DNA of 46,286 bases, taken from contig JACQDB010000154.1 of NCBI GenBank assembly GCA_016201275.1, positions 1 through 46,286 on the forward strand, written 5' to 3'. The notes under the pieces are model-generated. The model had not been told where the DNA came from. It searched no databases and worked only from the letters and a program-made list of their open reading frames with translations. Shown here piece after piece: positions 42,722 to 46,286 of this stretch; within the stretch, counting starts at the first letter, position 1; every line of letters begins with the position of its first letter. Both the position numbers and the translations under genes were made by a program. The stretch comes from Acidobacteriota bacterium. GTDB taxonomy: Bacteria > Acidobacteriota > Blastocatellia > UBA7656.

Positions 42722-42750
42722 TTGGTCTTTGGCAAAATCCCTTTTACAAT
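42722..42750 (+). promoter_or_regulatory. Promoter of the MBL-fold gene, apparently leaderless
   Basis: TTGGTC (42722-42727), 17 bp, TACAAT (42745-42750), then 7 bp (cgctggt) and ATG 42758. No Shine-Dalgarno site. Confidence 0.6.
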
Positions 42751-42757
42751 CGCTGGT

Positions 42758-43522
42758 ATGAAACTAACCATACTGGGTTCCGGCACGGTGGTGCCGAATG
42801 GCGAGAGAAATTCGGCAGGCTATTTTGTCGAAGCCGAAGGCGTGCGTTTGATGCTGGATTGCGGCGCGGGGACGGTCCCCGCACTGGCGCGCTACAACGT
42901 GGAGTGGGAGAGCATGACGCATATTTTTCTGAGCCATTTTCATGTAGATCACATAGGCGAATTGGCGTCGCTGTTTTTTGCTTTCCGGCATGGTATGCAG
43001 AAGGCGCGCACCGCGCCTTTGACCTTGATTGCGCCGCGTGGTGTTGAGCGCATCCTGTATCATTTGAAAGAGGCGTTTGGCGAAAAACTCTTCACACCGA
43101 AATTTTCTTTTGATTTAATAGAGGTCGAGCCGGGAGACCGTTTACGGCTCACCCATGATTGCCTCCTGTCGGTCGCCAAAACCCCCCATACAGCAGAAAG
43201 CCTTGCGCTGCGCCTTGACCATCAAGATTGCACGTTCGCCTACACGGGCGACACCGCTTTCCATATAGACCTGGCGCGGTTTTTCCAGCGCGCCGATTTG
43301 TTAGTGTCGGAATGTTCATTTCAGGAAGCGAAAGAAGGTGCGACGCATCTTTCGATTGCCGAAGTGGCGCGCCTGGCTTCGCAAGCACAAGTGAAAAAAC
43401 TTGTGGTGACGCATTTCTATTTTGCTGTTGAGGAAGCGGCGCTGCAAAGCGAATTGCAGCGCCAGTATCACGGCGAAATCTTTATTGGCCGAGACGGCAT
43501 GACCATAGAAATTAATCGGTGA
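42758..43522 (+). CDS. MBL-fold metallohydrolase (RNase Z / ElaC-like)
   Basis: 254 residues from ATG 42758. The metallo-beta-lactamase fold is complete: MKLTILGSGTVVPNGERNSA, LMLDCGAGT, the metal site HFHVDH at 60-65 (sequence LSHFHVDHIGEL), TPHTAESLALRL (His), FAYTGDTAF (Asp) and VVTHFYF (His). The order and length match RNase Z-like or arylsulfatase-like hydrolases of the ElaC group, but the family exosite is not evident, so tRNA 3'-end processing is not proven. The upstream frame from 42722 is ignored because a promoter lies in it. Confidence 0.88.
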   Translation: MKLTILGSGTVVPNGERNSAGYFVEAEGVRLMLDCGAGTVPALARYNVEWESMTHIFLSHFHVDHIGELASLFFAFRHGMQKARTAPLTLIAPRGVERILYHLKEAFGEKLFTPKFSFDLIEVEPGDRLRLTHDCLLSVAKTPHTAESLALRLDHQDCTFAYTGDTAFHIDLARFFQRADLLVSECSFQEAKEGATHLSIAEVARLASQAQVKKLVVTHFYFAVEEAALQSELQRQYHGEIFIGRDGMTIEINR

Positions 43523-43607
43523 GCAGGCGAAGGAGAAATGCCGAGCGGCAAGTTTACAGATTAATTTTTGGCAGCATCAACAAGCAACTAGAAAACGAGG
43601 TAAACGA

Positions 43608-45770
43608 ATGGAAGGGCGAAATGAGGTGACGGTCTGTGACGAAATTCAGCAAGCCGCGCCTGTTGAAGACCAGCAAGAGAGGGCGGCAGACCAGGACGCG
43701 GAGAAGTCACAAGCCGAAGCCGGTCGGGCGGATGCAACCGAGGCTTCTACAGTGGCAGACACGCCTGTAGTGGAAGAGTTGCCGATGGCAACAGCGCGTG
43801 TGCGCTGGAGCGCGCTGTTGATAGTAGGGCTGGGCGTGCTGGCTTATCTCAACAGCTTTGAGGGGGCTTTCGTCTTTGATGATTTATTAATGCTAGGCAA
43901 CCCAAATATCAAAAGTCTCTGGCCGCTGTGGCCGACAATGTTTTCACCTCAGATTGTGACGCGCCCTCTGATAGGCTTATCTTATGCCATCAATTATGCC
44001 ATCAGCGGCACCCATACCTGGAGCTATCACGCGCTGAATTTGTTGATACATATTTGTGCGGCCTTGACCTTGTTTGGCATTGTCCGTCGCACTCTGCTTA
44101 GTGACAGGCTACGCGAACGCTTCGGCAAAGCGTCAACAACGCTGGCGCTGGTGATCGCCGTGCTGTGGATGGTGCATCCGTTGCAAACGCAAGCGGTGAC
44201 TTATGTCGTGCAGCGCTGCGAATCGCTGATGGGATTGTGTTATTTATTGACCCTGTATGGCGTGATTCGAGGTTTTTATTCATCCCGCAAGGGTTGGTGG
44301 TATGGCGTAGCGGTAGTAGCTTGCGCCGCAGGAGCGTTGTCCAAACAAGTCATCGTTACCGCGCCGTTTGTAGTCTTGCTTTATGACTACCTGTTTCTTT
44401 CCGGTTCGTTTCTAGAAGCGCTGCGGAAACGCTGGGGATTATATGCGGGATTGCTGGCCACTTGGGGGATCATCATCGCCACGCTACTGGCTGTTCCATT
44501 GGCGCAAACCGCCGGATTCGCTGTGAAAACCTTTACGCCGTTTGAGTACCTGAGAACGCAGCCTGCGATCATCGTTTACTATCTGCGGTTGGCAGTGTGG
44601 CCGAATCCTTTGTGCTTGGATTATGACTGGAAGAAAGCTGAAACCGTAGGCGAGATTTTGCCTTATACCCTCATTATTCTGGGGTTGCTAGGTGGCAGCG
44701 TGTGGGCGTTGTGGCGGCGCAAGGCGGTGGGCTTTCTAGGGGCGTGGTTTTTTCTTATTCTGTCTTTGACTTCCAGCTTTATGCCGATTGACGACCTGAT
44801 GTTCGAGCATCGAATGTATCTGTCATTGGCGGCAGTGGTCGTGCTGGTGGTGTTGGCGGGGTATGAATATGGAAAGCGCTTGGTGGCGCGGTTCTATGCG
44901 GTGGTAGAGGAGCGACAGCGTGTGGAACGCTTTGCCGCGTTGCTGTTGGTGAGTTTGTTAGTGACCTGTTTCAGTCTGCTCACCCTGCGGCGCAATGTAG
45001 ATTATCGCAGTGATCTTGTGATGTGGAAGGATGTACTGCAAAAACGCCCAACCAATGTCCGCGCTTTGAACAATGTAGGAACTGCGCTGATTACGCAAGA
45101 CCGGGCGGCAGAGGCCTTGCCCTACTTTTTCGCGGCTTTGAAATATAAAAGCGATCTAGCAGATACCGAAAATAATCTGGGGCGGGCGCTGATAAAATTA
45201 GGGAGATTGGAAGAAGGCAAAACCCATCTACAGGAAGCTCTGCGAATCAACCCGAAACATATGTATGCCAATTTTAACCTGGGGCAATGCTTGTCTTTTC
45301 AAGGCTATCTGGATGAGGCGATTGAACATTTCCGGCGGGTTCTGGAGATTGATTCGAAGACTCCAGGTCCCTATGCCGAAATCGGCATGGCGTTGGAGAA
45401 GCAGGGGAAATTGGATGAAGCGATAGAGCAATATACGCAGGCGCTGAAATTGGATCCACAGGAGATCAATGCCTTGGGGCATCTGGCGTTGGTTCTGGCG
45501 ACCCATCCCAATGCTGCGGTTCGCAATCCTGAAAAAGCCGTGCGTCTGGCTGAACGCTCTGTGCAGTTGACCGACGGGAAACAACCATTTTTCTTATATG
45601 CGCTGGCGGTATCGTATGCCGAAATGGGGCGTTTCCCGGAAGCGATTACCGCAGGCGAACAGGCCAAGCAACAGGCATCTGAGCTTGGCAACCAGGAATT
45701 TGCCGAGGCGATTGAAGCGCAATTGAAACTTTACAGAGCAGGCCGCGCCCGATCCTCAAAGCCGTCCTGA
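43608..45770 (+). CDS. TMTC-like membrane protein: GT-C glycosyltransferase-type fold plus TPR repeats
   Basis: 720 residues with GAGG before ATG 43608. An acidic, low-complexity N-terminus (1-60) precedes about ten helices. The first luminal/periplasmic loop holds the GT-C acidic motif AFVFDDLLMLGN (FDD), then TRPLIGLSYAINYAISGTHT, HALNLLIHICAALTLFGIVR, LWMVHPLQTQAVTYVVQRCE, as in TMTC-type O-mannosyltransferases. From about 480 to 720 there are five or six TPR repeats (NVGTALITQDRAAEALPYFF, NLGRALIKLGRLEEGKTHLQ, EIGMALEKQGKLDEAIEQYT). Bacterial members are thought to glycosylate secreted proteins. It lies 350 bp before a type IV pilin gene, so the pilin is a possible substrate; that is an inference. 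Confidence 0.88.
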   Translation: MEGRNEVTVCDEIQQAAPVEDQQERAADQDAEKSQAEAGRADATEASTVADTPVVEELPMATARVRWSALLIVGLGVLAYLNSFEGAFVFDDLLMLGNPNIKSLWPLWPTMFSPQIVTRPLIGLSYAINYAISGTHTWSYHALNLLIHICAALTLFGIVRRTLLSDRLRERFGKASTTLALVIAVLWMVHPLQTQAVTYVVQRCESLMGLCYLLTLYGVIRGFYSSRKGWWYGVAVVACAAGALSKQVIVTAPFVVLLYDYLFLSGSFLEALRKRWGLYAGLLATWGIIIATLLAVPLAQTAGFAVKTFTPFEYLRTQPAIIVYYLRLAVWPNPLCLDYDWKKAETVGEILPYTLIILGLLGGSVWALWRRKAVGFLGAWFFLILSLTSSFMPIDDLMFEHRMYLSLAAVVVLVVLAGYEYGKRLVARFYAVVEERQRVERFAALLLVSLLVTCFSLLTLRRNVDYRSDLVMWKDVLQKRPTNVRALNNVGTALITQDRAAEALPYFFAALKYKSDLADTENNLGRALIKLGRLEEGKTHLQEALRINPKHMYANFNLGQCLSFQGYLDEAIEHFRRVLEIDSKTPGPYAEIGMALEKQGKLDEAIEQYTQALKLDPQEINALGHLALVLATHPNAAVRNPEKAVRLAERSVQLTDGKQPFFLYALAVSYAEMGRFPEAITAGEQAKQQASELGNQEFAEAIEAQLKLYRAGRARSSKPS

Positions 45771-46016
45771 TCTTTATGTGAAAGAGTTCCTGCTTTACAA
45801 AAACCAATGTCCTGCGCTTATAAAGTGGCTGGCAAGGATAGCGAATTTTTTGTCTTCCCGAATTGGGGTAGAGGATGTGCTGGATGACATGAAGTGGCAA
45901 TGTGGCCTAACGGTTTTTGTTAAAGCTGCCAACCTCTCCATCATGCCGAGAGGCTAAAATAAGCCCCTATCAATTGATTTTGAGAATTTCAAAGGATAGC
46001 CTAAGACGGAGCTATA

Positions 46017-46031
46017 TGGCACAAGCTTTGC
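46017..46031 (+). promoter_or_regulatory. Sigma-54 promoter of the pilin gene
   Basis: TGGCACAAGCTTTGC matches the -24/-12 consensus TGGCAC-N5-TTGC at every fixed position. Transcription would start near 46043, giving a leader of about 79 nt before ATG 46122. In Pseudomonas and several other bacteria pilA depends on RpoN and PilR. Upstream, 45771-46016 holds no gene and one weak hairpin (cctctc with gagagg near 45940). Confidence 0.85.
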
Positions 46032-46121
46032 CCAAGTAAAAGAGTCACCGCAATGCTTAGGCCGTTAGGTGCGTGGCCTGCGGCAATGATGATTAACCAA
46101 ATTATAAGGAGACAAGAAAAA

Positions 46122-46286
46122 ATGAAGAATGAAAAAGGCTTTTCGCTAATTGAATTGCTGATCGTCGTTGCGATTATCGGTATCATCGCCGCAATCGCTA
46201 TTCCCAACCTGTTGAAATCGCGCCAAGCGGCCAACGAAGCTTCGGCTATCGGCTCGGTGCGTACCATCGGTTCGTCACAGGCGACC
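46122..46286 (+). CDS. pilA: Type IV pilin (PilA-like), cut by the window end
   Basis: The first 55 codons are present; the gene runs beyond the window. MKNEKG-FSLIELLIVVAIIG is a class III signal: prepilin peptidase should cut after Gly6, leaving Phe7 to be methylated, and Glu11 of the sequence is the conserved Glu5 of mature pilin. The helix continues IIAAIAIPNLLKSRQAANEA, then SAIGSVRTIGSSQAT begins the head domain. AAGGAG lies 46106-46112. The gene is behind the sigma-54 promoter and beside a GT-C/TPR protein. Minor pilins share this N-terminus, but the strong RpoN promoter and N-terminal shape favour a major pilin. Confidence 0.93.
   Translation, partial: MKNEKGFSLIELLIVVAIIGIIAAIAIPNLLKSRQAANEASAIGSVRTIGSSQAT

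Noticed and set aside
42760-43522. Naming the MBL-fold protein rnz (RNase Z)
   Set aside because: The metal site fits, but I cannot see the substrate-binding exosite, so the specific name is not supported.

Overview
The window looks like a chromosomal segment of an Acidobacteriota genome, most likely class Blastocatellia. This is an inference from gene content, not from a marker gene. Pointers are a VWA protein of the 'acidobacterial VWFA-related' type, a GWxTD-domain protein, DUF2934, DUF2203 and YCF48-like proteins, a PF0182-type membrane protein (UPF0182), a single-chain LptF-LptG permease and a TatC with a very long first periplasmic loop. Base composition is moderately GC-rich and even. 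I see no phage, conjugation or insertion-sequence transposase gene.

Layout. 1-7.8 kb: a truncated Rpn/DUF4351 gene next to a MITE-like repeat, a tandem AAA ATPase, a Uma2 nuclease, an ACT-domain protein, a secreted GH3 (NagZ-type) enzyme, two small proteins, a 59-residue TatA on the minus strand, an HU protein with a strong terminator, and NudB. 7.9-14.2 kb: the LptF-LptG fusion (minus), a secreted VWA protein (plus), a DUF433 antitoxin-like gene with a decayed partner, a GNAT enzyme with a missing C-terminus, and a secreted phospholipase C-like protein. 14.2-15.0 kb is hairpin-rich repeat DNA. 15.0-20.4 kb (minus): DUF2934, the glycine cleavage genes gcvH-gcvPA-gcvPB with a small DUF4351 gene inserted between the two P-protein genes, and tRNA-Asn. 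20.4-25.0 kb: Trm112, GT9 glycosyltransferase and heptose-7-phosphate kinase form an envelope-sugar operon; about 900 bp of repeats follow, then a UDP-sugar dehydrogenase. 25.1-28.9 kb: a YCF48 lipoprotein, then a secreted protein translationally coupled to a metzincin-like protease. 29-34.2 kb: rsmI (minus), repeats, a DUF47-PiT phosphate module, and tatA-tatC. 34.3-42.5 kb: GWxTD protein, a response regulator, UPF0182, an alpha/beta hydrolase and an MFS transporter. 42.7-46.3 kb: an MBL-fold hydrolase, a TMTC-like GT-C/TPR membrane protein and the start of a type IV pilin gene behind a textbook sigma-54 promoter, cut by the window end.

Two cross-cutting themes stand out. First, several genes have a sigma-70-type promoter whose -10 box lies only 7-9 bp before the start codon, with no Shine-Dalgarno sequence, which suggests leaderless mRNAs; other genes have strong Shine-Dalgarno sites, so both modes coexist. 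Second, intergenic regions carry several families of short dispersed palindromic elements. One MITE-like family is present three times with TA-flanked terminal inverted repeats, and different families share the hairpin core gttgagcggcggtc.

No CRISPR array, restriction-modification system or complete known defence system was seen. Genes that were not recognised beyond domain level are marked as such.
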